Source: Heloderma charlesbogerti
Taxonomy: Eukaryota; Chordata; Lepidosauria; Squamata; Helodermatidae
DNA: 64,000 nt
Direction: 5' to 3'
Assembly (NCBI GenBank): GCA_026122225.1
Contig: JANEZZ010002672.1
Span: 763,408 to 827,407 of the forward strand
In this document: piece after piece, positions 42,232 through 52,590 of the stretch
Layout of the letters: the number at the start of each line of letters is the position of its first letter
How positions within the stretch are numbered: the stretch's first letter is position 1
The notes under the pieces: generated by a model
The model's database searches: none
Told to the model about the DNA's origin: nothing
What the model saw: the letters and a program-made list of their open reading frames with translations, nothing else
Made by a program: the position numbers and the translations under genes

Positions 42232-43072
42232 ATGACTTGCCATTTTTCCATAAGAGAAAGGAAGCCTGGATAGTTTAATAACCTTTTAAAACTGACTGGT
42301 GTATTCTAGATATTGTTAAAATGGGTCTTCATTGCTAACAAGCTTTGATATGTGTAGGTGACGTATCGTTCTGCCAGCTCCTAATTTGGCTTGGGTTGAA
42401 TACCATTTCCAGTAACTTTGGTAATCACTCATTTGTTATAATTAGATGTTTGCTGCCCTCCTCATTACAGTGGGAGCAGGGTGTCACTGTGTGCAATGCT
42501 TAAGTGTTGCAGCTTCCTTTTGTGCATGGATGTTGTCCTTTTCTTCATGGCTTTTCCATTTACATTCATTGTTTGGAGAAGGAGATAATTTGAGACCTCC
42601 CTGAAAGGGTAATTGGGTTGGGAGTGACAGGTGGCACGAAGCTGCTGTATAGAGAGAGAGGGAGACATCTAGCTTGAAGGTAGAAGGCAGTGAGATTGGG
42701 AAGGGATCCTAAGGAGCAGCTCTCTGGCTGGTTTTGTGTCCAGTTGGTGCAATTACTCAGTTCAGCCTGAGGAGAGGACTACAGGGAGTTTGGGCCTGGA
42801 TTATCCATATATGATGTACGCTAAAGATATTGTCACTGCTAATGAAAGTGACCCCTCCTGAGCTTACCTACTGGTGCTGAACAGCGGCAGCAACGCAATG
42901 TGTGCTGGATGGCTTGGAGCCACCATTATAATTTTCCCCAATTTCCCCAATAGAGCATTCCTTTGGGACATTGTGAGAAATTTAAATGGTGGGTGACTCC
43001 TAGACCCAGCCTCTTGGTACAGTGGGGGGCCCTATGGCAGACATCAGTGCAGTGGCGGGCCATGGTTGGGAC
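42232..43072. other. no recognised feature
   Basis: Nothing recognised. Confidence 0.35.
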
Positions 43073-43375
43073 TCAGGGTGGCCAGGTGTCCTACTTTACA
43101 GAGGACAGTCCTCTGTTTTGGCAAGCTGGCAGAGGACACTCCTTTATCTGAAAGTGTTCTCTGTTTGATAGGCTGTCTAGTTCAAGTCTGGTTCAAAGTC
43201 AAAGGACCATAAGAAGGGAGAGCAGGGGCCTTGAATTTGCCCATCAAACAATTATTATCTGTACCGCAGACTGAGCAGGTAAACAGGTCACCTAGTCAAT
43301 CTTTTCTACTATAGTGAGATGTCTTGTATTTTATTTAAATAATAAGTATTATTTCTAGATTTGCATCTATCTATC

Positions 43376-43407
<32 letters not shown>

Positions 43408-43468
43408 GTAAAAGTTATGCAAATTGGTGTCCTCTTTTTTGGTGATGTGTAAGAATTGGCCACCTTAG
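43073..43468 (+). mobile_element. dispersed repeat, GGTGGCCAGGTGTCC type, with (ATCT)n
   Basis: Starts AGGGTGGCCAGGTGTCCTAC and ends GAATTGGCCACCTTAG. Homologous to 26187-26518. An (ATCT)n array at 43366-43407 has expanded inside it, and an extra copy of the TCCTCTGTTT / CAGAGGACA segment suggests internal duplication. Confidence 0.6.
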
Positions 43469-43872
43469 GTGAGATGCTGTGGCCCAAGCAACTGCCCAAG
43501 GGTACTGCATGCTGGCACCAGGTCTGTCCTTAGTAGTTCCAAAGTATTGCTGGGTTTGGTCTGAAATCATACATGTTGACAGCACCAGCAGAAGAACAAA
43601 GGGGAAGTATGGAAGAGAATGTACATGACGTATGAGCAGATGCAACTTTGAACAAGGTCCATAGAAGGTCAGTGTGGTGATGCTGATCTTATTGAGATGT
43701 TGACTTTATTACAACTAGGGAAGGAATGTCATTTTGATTTGGACAGATATAGGCAATAGGGATTGTCTTCAAAGAAGAGTTAAATAAGGAAGGGGAATGG
43801 TGTGAGAAACAGAGAAGGCAAAATATACATCAACCCAGGAGGACAAATTAGTTAAATTAGTACCAGTTAAAG

Positions 43873-44245
43873 CAGAGGTGTTGAACCTCAAGCCTGCTGA
43901 CCAAATCTGGCCCACCTGGGGTCCCAATCCAGACCTCTAGTGTCCCTGGAAGGCTATGTCACCTTCCCCTTGTCCCGCCCCTTTCCCTCCAACTGCTGAT
44001 GGTTTGGTAGTTTCCCAGCTTTTGTGCAGTTTTCCCCCCCCATTCTAAAAGGCTGAAATGCCTATTATAAGGCTTAGTTTCTAGCAGTAAGAGCTTTAAG
44101 CTAAAATGGCTAGTATTTGGGGTATGGACACACTCCTTTTGCCATTGGCTCTGCCCTCTACTGGGATGTAGTAGAGGGCAGAGCCCCCAAGACCTTCTCT
44201 GAAACTGAATTCAGCCCTTGGGCTTAAATAGGTTTGACACTCCTG
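43873..44245. mobile_element. hAT-like element with perfect 8-bp target duplication
   Basis: Ends CAGAGGTGTTGAACCT and AGGTTTGACACTCCTG are inverted repeats. AGTTAAAG flanks both sides exactly (43865-43872 and 44246-44253). The interior has TCTAAAAGGCTGAAATGCC and TTTAAGCTAAAATG as in its relatives. Non-coding, so it relied on a transposase elsewhere. Confidence 0.88.
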
Positions 44246-44253
44246 AGTTAAAG

Positions 44254-45253
44254 GGTCATTGTTCAGGGCAAGAAGTTCTTTCAGGATAGTCAACAATCCA
44301 GGTATGCCTGAAGTTATGGCTGAAGTGATAACAGAACAACAGTCTTTCTGCATCAGAGGAAAGTTCCATCTAGTCCAGCATCTGTTTCCAATAGCAGTCT
44401 GCTAGATGCTCCTAGAGGTTCACAAAGAGCATGAAAAAAGAGCCTTCTCCCTTGTTTGCCCCCATTCATAATGTGGATATTAATTATGATCTGCAAAATT
44501 CTCTTTGTTTCTTATACTCAGCAGTTAATAGCTAAAAAGTAAAAGCCCTACATTAACGATTATGTTCAGCATTTAAAATCACCTCATCTGCCTAAGGTGT
44601 GACAAAATGGCTGGATTGGGCATGGGGACAACATTTGGGGGGCCTTTAAAAGTCACGTGGAAGATAGAATCTTGGCAGGTGCAACTGTGAGCTCCCTTGC
44701 AGCACTGTAATAGGAGAAGCCACATGTGAGGCAACCAAGTGATGCAAGTAGTAGGACATGTATTTTATCCCCCTTCCCCCAATGTTCCTCCCTTGAAATA
44801 TGCACTCTATGCCTATTGGTATTATGTGAAGTCTTTTCTAGAGAACAAAGGCATGTCTATGGTACAAAACTGCATTCCCCGCCCCTCAAGATAATCAATG
44901 CCTGGTTATTATTTTATTGTATCCCCCCCACCTTCTGTTAGAAGGCTAAAATAAAGCTCGCTTAGCACAGAACAATTTCATGCTGGAACGATCCTTCAAA
45001 AGAGAAAGATTTGGCAAGTTGTAGATGCAGATTTCAAGCAGCAGTTAATCTCTCCTTTTAGAATTTGGAAAGTCTACAATTCCTTCTTCTTTCTTGGACT
45101 GTTGATCGCTTTTAATTTATTCACAAAGCAATGCACAATTCACAAATGGCAAAGAGGTGCACCGTGCACTTTAGAACAATCACAACACCCCCCAAACATC
45201 ACCACAAATTTCCATCAGTTGTTCAATTGTAAAACCTTGCATCTGGTTTATCC
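44254..45253. other. no recognised feature
   Basis: Nothing recognised, except that 44340-44400 (TCTAGTCCAGCATCTGTTTC) resembles a decayed LINE/SINE 3' end. Confidence 0.35.
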
Positions 45254-45261
45254 ACATATAG

Positions 45262-45728
45262 CAGGGGTGTTGAACCTCTTTCAGCCCAAGGGACAAATTC
45301 ATTTTCAGACAAACTCTCAGGGGCCACAGTGGTGGGTGTGGCCAAAAGCAAAAGGGGAGAAGCTAAAATATAAAAAATACCAGCATATTTTATGTGACTT
45401 TGGGCTAGTCACAGACTCTCAGCCCAACCCACCTTGCAGGGTTGTTGTTTTGAGGATAAAATGGAGAGGAGGAGGATAATGTAAGCCACCTTGGGTTTCT
45501 TGCAAGAGGAAAAAAGGCAGGATATAAATGCAACAACAACAACAACAATAATAATATAGCTTAAAGCTCTTAAAGCCTTAGGAGGGGGCATGTCAGCCTT
45601 TGAGAATGGGGGAGGGGAACTGCGCAAAGGCTGGAAAACCACCAAATGATTGGTTGTTGGGGGAAAGAGGGGGCATGGCCATCTAGAGAACCTTGGAGGG
45701 CAGATTTATCTGAGGTTTAGCACCCCTG
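45262..45728. mobile_element. hAT-like element with nested SINE
   Basis: Ends CAGGGGTGTTGAACCTC and GAGGTTTAGCACCCCTG are near-perfect inverted repeats. ACATATAG flanks both sides exactly (45254-45261 and 45729-45736). Same family as 43873-44245 but in the opposite orientation and interrupted by a SINE at about 45391-45553. Confidence 0.88.
45391..45553 (+). mobile_element. 5'-truncated MIR-like SINE inside the hAT-like element
   Basis: TGACTTTGGGCTAGTCACAG, CCCACCTTGCAGGGTTG and TAAGCCACCTTGGG lead into a CAA/TAA-rich tail at 45532-45553. The tRNA-like head is missing. It inserted after the hAT-like element. Confidence 0.75.
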
Positions 45729-45735
45729 ACATATA

Positions 45736-46111
45736 GGGCTTTACCACATGAGGCTAAAATCCCGCATCCTTACTGAGGCTTCTGGTTCAGGATTTGTGGG
45801 ATTAAGATTGGCTGCTTTACACAGGCTGACATGTGCTGTTTTATTTCTTGGCAAGTTCTATATGTTTCATGTTACAGCCACTAGATGGCACTGCTGTTAT
45901 AGAACCATTATGCAAATACACCCAGCAAGTAAAGCACTTCATAGTGCTTCCCAGAGAAAAATCGGACTTTCCCCATGCTTTACAAAGGCTGGATAAGGGT
46001 AACAAACCATGGGAGGGGCCCTGGAGGTTGACGACATCATGTAAAGGACCCACAAACATCCATGAGTGACCAATCTTGATCACACAATATAAGCCCAGTG
46101 TGGAGTAGCCC
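45736..46111. mobile_element. TIR element, GGGCTTTACCACA family, copy 3
   Basis: Starts GGGCTTTACCACATGAGGCT with AAAATCCCGC following, and ends AATATAAGCCCAGTGTGGAG..TAGCCC. Interior words AAGTTCTATATGTTTCATG, GCCACTAGATGGCACTGCTG and GACATCATGTAAAGGACCCA align with 31496-31881. It abuts the preceding hAT-like element's target duplication. Confidence 0.7.
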
Positions 46112-46329
46112 ACAGACTGAAGATTCAGAGTACTACATTGGTGTGCACAAAGACTTGGGCATGCCCATCCAATTTCTTCTTTTAATTCTCCCTTTGGATG
46201 ACTGACCTCCCAGTGTCATAACACAAACAACTTTTGAAGCTTCCCTCAGTTTCAAAAGAAATTTGCCATGTGGTATGGATAGGCTGCTGTTTGAGAAATG
46301 CAGCCTTATATAGGGATAGATGAGAAATG

Positions 46330-46640
46330 TGTTTCAGTTCCTTTTTGACCAGAATTCACCCAGTTTGCACCTCCTGGAATCAAATGCAATCCCTAATGCA
46401 ATCGGCAGTTAAAGTCCATACATTTCTGAGCTTGTGCTGCGATTCATGGGACAGTAAAAAAAATTAAAAAGTGGTATAAAAATGCGTACTTTTGAAAAAT
46501 GCACACAAACAGCCTTTAATCAATGGGGAAAATGCATCCCTTTCCAAGATGCACACAATTTATTTGGAAAAATGTGCATGAAAATATGCACAAATTTTCA
46601 TGTGAAAAGAAAAACAAATGAACCTTGCAATCTGATACAG
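46330..46640. repeat. TGTGCAT/ATGCACA-rich dispersed repeat
   Basis: Repeated AATGCACACAA, ATGCACAAATTTTCATG and AAAATGTGCATGAAAAT words, resembling 60170-60600. Family unknown. Confidence 0.4.
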
Positions 46641-46659
46641 ACATGAGTTGGAACAACTT

Positions 46660-47306
46660 AGAATCATAGAATAGTAGGGTTGGAAGGGGCCTATAAGACC
46701 ATCAAGTCCAACCCCCTGCTCAATGCAGGAATCTAAGTCAAGGCATCCCTGACAGACAGCTGCCCAGCCTTGTCTTGAATGCCTCCAGCGTGGGAGAGCC
46801 CACCACCTCCCTAGGTCATTGGTTCCATTGTCGTATTGCTCTAACAGTCAGGAATTTTTTCCTGATGTTCAGAGGGAATCTGGCTTCCTGTAACATGAGC
46901 CCATTATTCCGTGTCCTGCACTCTGGGATGATCGAGAAGAGATCCTGGCCTTCCTCTTTGTGACAACCTTTCAAGTACTTGAAGAGCGCTATCCTATCTC
47001 CCCTCAGTCATCTCTTCTCAAGGTTAAACATGCCCAGTTCTTTCAGCCTCTCCTCATAGGGCTTTGTTTCCAGTCCCCTGGTCATCTTCATTGCCCTCCT
47101 CTGAACCCTTTCCAGCTTGTCTGCATTCTTCTTAAAGTGTGGTGCCCAGAACTGGACACAGTATTCAAGATGAGGCCTAACCAGTGCTGAGTAGAGGGGA
47201 GTTTGCCATGTGGTGGAAATTCCACTTGTGGTGGAATTGATAGAAACTGGATGAGCTTGCGTTTGGCTGATTTGCACACATACTTGGGAGGAAGTCCAAT
47301 TGAACA
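46660..47306 (-). mobile_element. chimeric CR1 3' fragment, copy B (inverted)
   Basis: Minus-strand counterpart of 37253-37908. The reading [20 protein letters not shown] and the following CR1 part up to LEKR-stop are identical over 98 residues, including the same TGA. The C-terminal part and tail differ slightly (AATCATAGAATAGTAGGGTT at 46663 is the CR1 tail end). Upstream of the shared leader this copy continues into an AGTAAG-type repeat (CTCAGCTGTAAGTCCCACTG on the minus strand), which copy A lacks. Confidence 0.85.
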
Positions 47307-48317
47307 CAGTGGGACTTACAGCTGAGTAAACGTGAATGAGATTATTCTCCAAATTCCCTTGGATACATGGCCCGAGTTGCTCAGGTCTTTGGACCCTGGC
47401 AGCAGTTGTTCCCATTGCTCTTTAATCTTTCAACAAAATTTGAAGGTCTTACTTCGTTCAATATTCACTTTTTTATTTAGCCCAGAACATTAAGAAAGGT
47501 CATTAGATGTTAAGAGAGAGACAGAGAGACAGAGAGACAGAGAGAGAGAGAATAGGAACTAGTGATAGGTGATGCCACATATAAGTACACAAGTTGTAAC
47601 AGTTGCCGTTCTGAGGTGATTCTTCTTGCTGGTAATCAGCTAGAGCTTCCTAATAGTAATCCTTCACACACACAGTTGCTCCTTCCCTGTCATTTTCGTA
47701 CTTCTGTTGTTCAGCTCTGTCCCTTTAGGCCCGCTGTATTTATGTCACACATCCTAAGAGGGTGACCTACTGGCTGACATCAAAGCCACTCTGAGAACTG
47801 GTCGGTGGGGAGCCACGAGGAGCCATCTGCTCTCTTCTGCTGCGGAGATGGAGAATGTCACCTCTGCAGTACTCTGTAGTTTATGGAAAGATAATAGAGT
47901 CATTCTTAACTAGGCGTGTTATTAGCCAAAGGAAGAGCCACTGTGCGTGTGTGTGTGTGTCTTAGACAGTAAATAATGAGCAGACTAATAAAGATTCAAC
48001 CAGTACTAATAGGAAGGCTGAAATTACAGGCCGGCAAACCATTTCCTTGTATGAACATGAACGATTAAAAATAATTGCCTACATACCACCCACACAGAGC
48101 TTTGGGGGTAGGGGACATTCCCATTGTCCCAATTGGCCTTCTCTGGCTTAAATCTATTAGGGAACAGCTTTGCTTTAAATTTTATGAAAGGATGAGGAAA
48201 ATTCATTAGTGCTAAAGAGGGACCTTCTGTTCCACCACAGCACTATAGAATACAGTGATGCTCACAGAAAAGAGAGAGAGAGAGAGAGATTAGTCCAGAC
48301 TGGGAGTTTGGGTAGAC
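47307..48317. other. no gene; GA-rich simple repeats
   Basis: GA/GACA-rich run at 47512-47551, (GT)n at about 47945-47959 and (GA)n at 48268-48290, the last just before the L2 element. Otherwise apparently unique sequence, candidate conserved DNA at 48000-48200. Confidence 0.4.
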
Positions 48318-49477
48318 TAAGATGCCGGGAGAGGGACAGGGGGAGTGCAACTCTGTTGATTCTCCTGGACCTCTCAGCGGCTTTCGATACCATCGACCAT
48401 GGTATCCTTCTGGATAGGTTGTCTGGGTTAGGAGTTGGAGGCACTGCACTACAGTGGTTCCGCTCCTACTTGGATGGCCGATTCCAGAAGGTGGTGCTGG
48501 GGGATTATTGCTCTGTGCCATGGCAATTGTGCCATGGGATTCCACAGGGCTCTATTTTATCCCCCATGCTGTTTAACATCTACATGAAACCACTGGGGGA
48601 GGTTATCCGGAGGTGTGGGCTGAGGTGCCATCAATATGCAGATGACACCCAGCTCTACCTCTCTTTCTCATCAAAACCAGGTGAGGCAGTGGCTGTTCTG
48701 AATCAGTGCCTGGGCATGGTAATGGACTGGATGAGGGCCAATAAACTGAAACTCAATCCAGACAAGACGGAGGTACTGTTAGTGGGTGGTTCGTCTGCCC
48801 GGCTAGGTGATATTCAACCTGTTCTGGAGGGGGTTGCACTCCGCCTAAAGGATCAGGTTCATAGTTTGGGGGTGCTGTTGGATCCAGAACTGTCACTTGA
48901 GGCACAGGTGAACTCAGTGGCACAGAGCACTTTTTATCAGCTTAGGCTGGTATACCAACTACACCCTTCTCTGGACAGAGATAGCCTAGCTACAGTTATC
49001 CATGCTCTGATAACTTCTCGTCTGGATTACTGCAATGCGTTATACATGGGGCTGCCTTTGAAAACAGTCCAGAAACTTCAGCTGGTCCAAAATAGGGCAG
49101 CAAGATTGTTAACAGGGACTGGCCTGCGAGCTCATATTACACCAGTACTTTTCCAGCTGCACTGGCTGCCAGTCCATTTCCGGGCCCGATTCAAAGTGCT
49201 GGTGTTAACATTCAAAGCCCTTAACGGCTTGGGGCCAGGTTACCTGAAGGATCGCCTCCTCCCATATGTGCCTGCCCAGACCTTAAGATCATCATCAGCG
49301 GCCCTTCTCCGTGAGCCCCTGCCAAAGGAAGTGAGGTGGGTGGCTACTAGGAGGAGGGCTTTTTCTGCCGTGGCACCCCGGCTCTGGAATGAGCTCCCTA
49401 GTGAGGTTCGCCTGGCGCCTACATTGTATTCCTTTCGGCGCCAGGTGAAGACCTTTTTATTTTCCCAGGCATTTTAG
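48209..49477 (+). CDS. L2 LINE reverse transcriptase (truncated)
   Basis: The frame has 422 codons; the first 35-40 come from flanking GA-rich DNA and are not part of the family. It encodes the catalytic part of an L2 reverse transcriptase. Motif A is LLDLSAAFDTIDHGI with its catalytic Asp at 54, motif B is HGIPQGSILSPMLFNIYM, and motif C is YADD at 143-146. The C-terminal region contains SRLDYCNALYMGLPLKTVQK and RRAFSAVAPRLWNELP..RRQVKTFLF, as usual for L2. The endonuclease and the upstream fingers are missing, so the copy is inactive. No stop interrupts the retained region, which suggests a young insertion. The frame is unrelated in sequence detail to the CR1 frame, which has FADD. Confidence 0.87.
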   Translation: MLKRDLLFHHSTIEYSDAHRKERERERLVQTGSLGRLRCRERDRGSATLLILLDLSAAFDTIDHGILLDRLSGLGVGGTALQWFRSYLDGRFQKVVLGDYCSVPWQLCHGIPQGSILSPMLFNIYMKPLGEVIRRCGLRCHQYADDTQLYLSFSSKPGEAVAVLNQCLGMVMDWMRANKLKLNPDKTEVLLVGGSSARLGDIQPVLEGVALRLKDQVHSLGVLLDPELSLEAQVNSVAQSTFYQLRLVYQLHPSLDRDSLATVIHALITSRLDYCNALYMGLPLKTVQKLQLVQNRAARLLTGTGLRAHITPVLFQLHWLPVHFRARFKVLVLTFKALNGLGPGYLKDRLLPYVPAQTLRSSSAALLREPLPKEVRWVATRRRAFSAVAPRLWNELPSEVRLAPTLYSFRRQVKTFLFSQAF

Positions 49478-49733
49478 CATTTTAGCTTTCTAAATTTTTA
49501 TCTTTGCTGTTTTAAATCTGTATTTTAAACTCCTGCACTGCTGCTAGGTTTTATTGTGGTTGTATTGTTATATTGTGGTTTTAATGTTCTATATATTTTA
49601 AATTGTTTTATTGTGTGTTGTTTGGTTTTAATTTGTGTGAACCGCCCAGAGAGCTTCGGCTATTGGGCGGTATAGAAATGAAATGAATGAATGAATGAAT
49701 GAATGAATGAATGAATAAATAAATAAATAAGAT
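48318..49733 (+). mobile_element. L2 LINE, 5'-truncated, with 3' tail
   Basis: Carries the L2 reverse-transcriptase frame and a typical 3' end: GTGAACCGCCCAGAGAGC, GGGCGGTATAGAAATG, then tandem GAAT and AAAT units (49680-49731) as a microsatellite tail. The 5' boundary is set where L2-like protein similarity begins. Confidence 0.9.
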
Positions 49734-49797
49734 TACTATTAGACATTTCTATGGTATCTTTCATTAACTGAAGTGCTTCACCATCCTCATTTTTAGG

Positions 49798-50237
49798 TAC
49801 ATTGACAACAACAGTATGAAGGGCTTTGCCCAAGGGCATTCATACTTGAGAGAGCATCCTCCTCCTTACCAACCTGCCCAGTTACTGAGGTCATTGGAGG
49901 GCTTGCTCTTGGGGTTCCATATGAACCAACTGGAGTCCACCAGGAGAAGAGCCTTCAGCATGGTGGCCCCCTTTCTTTGGAATTCCCTGCCCCTGGAGGT
50001 CAGGCTGCACCAACACTGCATTGTTTCTGGCACCTCCTGAAAACAGCACTGTTCCAGGCGGCATTCCTTGATTGACCAGTCACAGTTTTTATTGGCATTC
50101 TGTTTTTAAACAAATATAATTTTAATGTGCTGTTTAATCTTTTTAAAATCCTTTTTACTGTTTTATTTCTTTTGTTCACTGCTCCAAAATCTGTTCTAGA
50201 TATGGTGCGGTATATAAATATTGTAAATAAATAAATA
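49798..50237 (+). mobile_element. older L2-type LINE 3' fragment
   Basis: The frame around 49930 reads RRRAFSMVAPFLWNSLPLEVRLHQH, parallel to RRRAFSAVAPRLWNELPSEVRLAPT in the previous copy. The 3' end has GGTGCGGTATATAAATATTG and an AAATAAATAAATAAAA tail. Same strand as the upstream L2 element but more diverged. Confidence 0.75.
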
Positions 50238-50331
50238 AAATAAAATTCAGAGCCAAACTGAATGGCTCTGCAAGGCAATGAGGAAAGGGAGCAATTTGCA
50301 GTTGGGAGATGATGGGCAGGAGTGCTTAAGC

Positions 50332-50695
50332 CAGTGGTGCAGAACCTCGGGTCCACCTGAGCTCCCAATCCAGAGTCCTTCAGGGTTTTCCTGATGGTCA
50401 CAACCCCTTCCAATGGCCCTACCCTCTTTCCCTTGACTACCAATCAGTTAGTGGTTTCCCAGATTTTGTGCAGCTTCCCCTGTCCCCGTTTTAAAATGCT
50501 TAAATGCCTCTCCTAAGGCTTCATTAAAGCTCTTAGTCCAAGTGAGAGCATTAAGCTAAAGTATGCTGGTACTTTGGGTATTTTCGGACCTGACCCTTTT
50601 TGCTTTCAGCCCCAGCTACCACTTGTATGTAGCCCCTGAAAGCTTTTCTGAAATGGAATTTCATCCCTTGGGCTGAAAGAGGATCTGTACCCCTG
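50332..50695. mobile_element. hAT-like element (GAACCTC family)
   Basis: Ends CAGTGGTGCAGAACCTC and GAGGATCTGTACCCCTG. Flanks GCTTAAGC and GCCTAATC match at 6 of 8. Interior matches 43873-44245 (TTAAAATGCTTAAATGCCTC, AAGCTAAAGTATGCTGG). Confidence 0.75.
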
Positions 50696-50836
50696 GCCTA
50701 ATCCTTTTCCTTACCCATCCCTTCTTCCCTGCAACCACTGTTCCCCAGGAACTTTTGCCCCAGGCGAGATGCCAGTCTTGACATGTGTTTGCCGGCCATG
50801 TAATAGGCATTGTATAGAGGAGACTGAGACATGACC

Positions 50837-50976
50837 CAGAGGCCTTCTCCAACCTGGTGCCCTCCATATCTTTTGGACTACAACTCCCAGCACTCCTGAC
50901 TATTGGCTTTGCTGGCTGAGACTGATGGGAGCTGACTTCCAAGACAGTTGGAGGGCACCAGGTTGGAGAAGGTTGC
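50837..50976. mobile_element. 140-bp foldback MITE, CAACCTGGTGCCCTCC type
   Basis: GGCCTTCTCCAACCTGGTGC at the left pairs with GCACCAGGTTGGAGAAGGTT at the right. The centre has ACTACAACTCCCAGCA and GATGGGAGCTGAC. Related to 22323-22466; a decayed half copy lies at 56003-56060. Confidence 0.7.
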
Positions 50977-51559
50977 CTTATATTCTACAATAGGTGGACA
51001 AGGATAGAAAGGGAAAATGAGTTGTGTGTATGACACAGAATGGACAGGGATCTTTTGTTGAATTACAGTAAGTATTACTGAATTATTACCATAACTGCCT
51101 TCTACTGAAAGGCCAATATTTATTTATTGCCCTCACCATGAAACCAATGCAATGGAGCACAGCAGCATCAGTTAAGAGTGTCATTGACAATACTTATTTG
51201 CAGCCACACTAGCTCTTTGCAGTGGGAGACCTGCCACATTATATATCCCGGTAATGCAGTTTCAGTCATCTATGTCACCCCGGTAATGAGATGAAGCAAT
51301 TTTTCTGCCCTCAGTGCATGACATCAACATGTACAGAGTGCTATTATATTACCAAATTGCTGCTGGGCAAGCTGGCTGCCTTAGGAAATGGGGAAGAGGA
51401 GACAGAACACTGGCGAGTCATTCAAGCCAAACATAGCCTAACAATTTTATTTCTATATTTCTATAATTCTTTATATGCTGCTGTGACAAAATCACAATGC
51501 TTGCCTTGTGGAGTTTATATTAATGTTTATTAATATGGAACATCAGGGCCGGCTCCAGT
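50977..51559. other. no recognised feature
   Basis: Nothing recognised. Confidence 0.35.
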
Positions 51560-51719
51560 TGGACACCCCACCCCCCGGGCTAACTGACATCCATGGCCCT
51601 GTGGGGAAGAAGAAGAAGGAGGGAGCAGGCAAAGGGAACATCAGGGCCTGCTCCAGTTGGACTGCCCCTCGTTTGGGAGATGAGAGGGGGGAACAGGGCC
51701 ATCCCACCAGCCCTGCTGA

Positions 51720-51897
51720 CAGTCTACTTAATTCTTTTTTCTCCCTCTTCCCTCTCCGTTGCCTTTTCCTTGCGTGTCATGTCTTTTTTAGATTGTAAGC
51801 CTGCAGGCAGGGACTGTCTTCTTTGTTCATTGATTGTAAGCCACTCCGGGAGCCTTTTTTGGCTGACGAGCAGGATAAAAATACAAGAAATAAACGT
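51720..51897 (+). mobile_element. LINE/SINE 3' tail
   Basis: TTTTAGATTGTAAGCCTGCA, GGCAGGGACTGTCTTC, TGTAAGCCACTCCGGGAGCC and GACGAGCAGGATAAAAATAC are typical of a LINE-type 3' end, related to 10953-11088. Parent family not identified. Confidence 0.55.
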
Positions 51898-51899
51898 GC

Positions 51900-51969
51900 T
51901 TGCTGTGTTAAATAGAACCCAGGTGGGTTAGGGTTAACTGTTTGGTAGAGAGAGTGAGTGAAAGGTGGG

Positions 51970-52039
<70 letters not shown>

Positions 52040-52460
52040 ATAAAAGGCAGGAACAGACAGTCGGTCAGATAAGGATAGGGTTTGGAGATAGGGCCTTTGG
52101 ATTTGATGAAGCTACATCTAGATAGTGTGGTTGTGGGAACAGGAATTAGAAGGGATAGAGTAGGCAGAGTAAGACCAAGAACTGAGTGCTTAATTATAAG
52201 ATATAACATCTCTTGTATTCAATAAACATTAATTTGTTTGTTTTTAAAATTATAGAATCCCATGTCTTGTTTGTCTTTCTGCGCTACTAATGGTGTTCAT
52301 ATTTCCTGGATACTTCTCCTGGTTTGGTAAAGGGAACCAATAGGGCATATTGGGTGTCTTTTTCACCTAGTGAATTTAGGGGCTGAAGCCTGTGGGACAG
52401 TGAGGACACTCAGCTGTCCCAAAGCAGAGGCAGATGGACCTGAGAGAGGGTTATGTCACA
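51900..52460 (+). mobile_element. probable solo LTR
   Basis: TATAAAAG at 52039-52046 with AATAAA 175 bp further on (52221-52226) is the expected U3-R-U5 promoter and polyadenylation layout. The segment after AATAAA (CATTAATTTG..AATCCCATGT) and a terminal CACAGCC resemble the minus-strand insertion at 61698-62298. Exact ends are not resolved. A compound (GT)n-(GA)n run sits in the putative U3 (51972-52036). No internal genes follow. Confidence 0.4.
51972..52036. repeat. compound (GT)n-(GA)n microsatellite
   Basis: GT from about 51972 to 52000, then GA to 52036. Confidence 0.92.
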
Positions 52461-52545
52461 GCCACCTTTCAGGAGTCCCACCGAGAGGGCTTACAAGTAA
52501 CATAAAAATAATAAAATCACAATAACCAATATTAACAAATGAAGA

Positions 52546-52589
<44 letters not shown>

Positions 52590-52590
52590 T
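52546..52590. repeat. (TAGA)n microsatellite
   Basis: About 11 TAGA units. Confidence 0.92.

Noticed and set aside
52546..52590. CRISPR-like array
   Set aside because: All short tandem arrays here are uninterrupted microsatellites without spacers, and the DNA is vertebrate.
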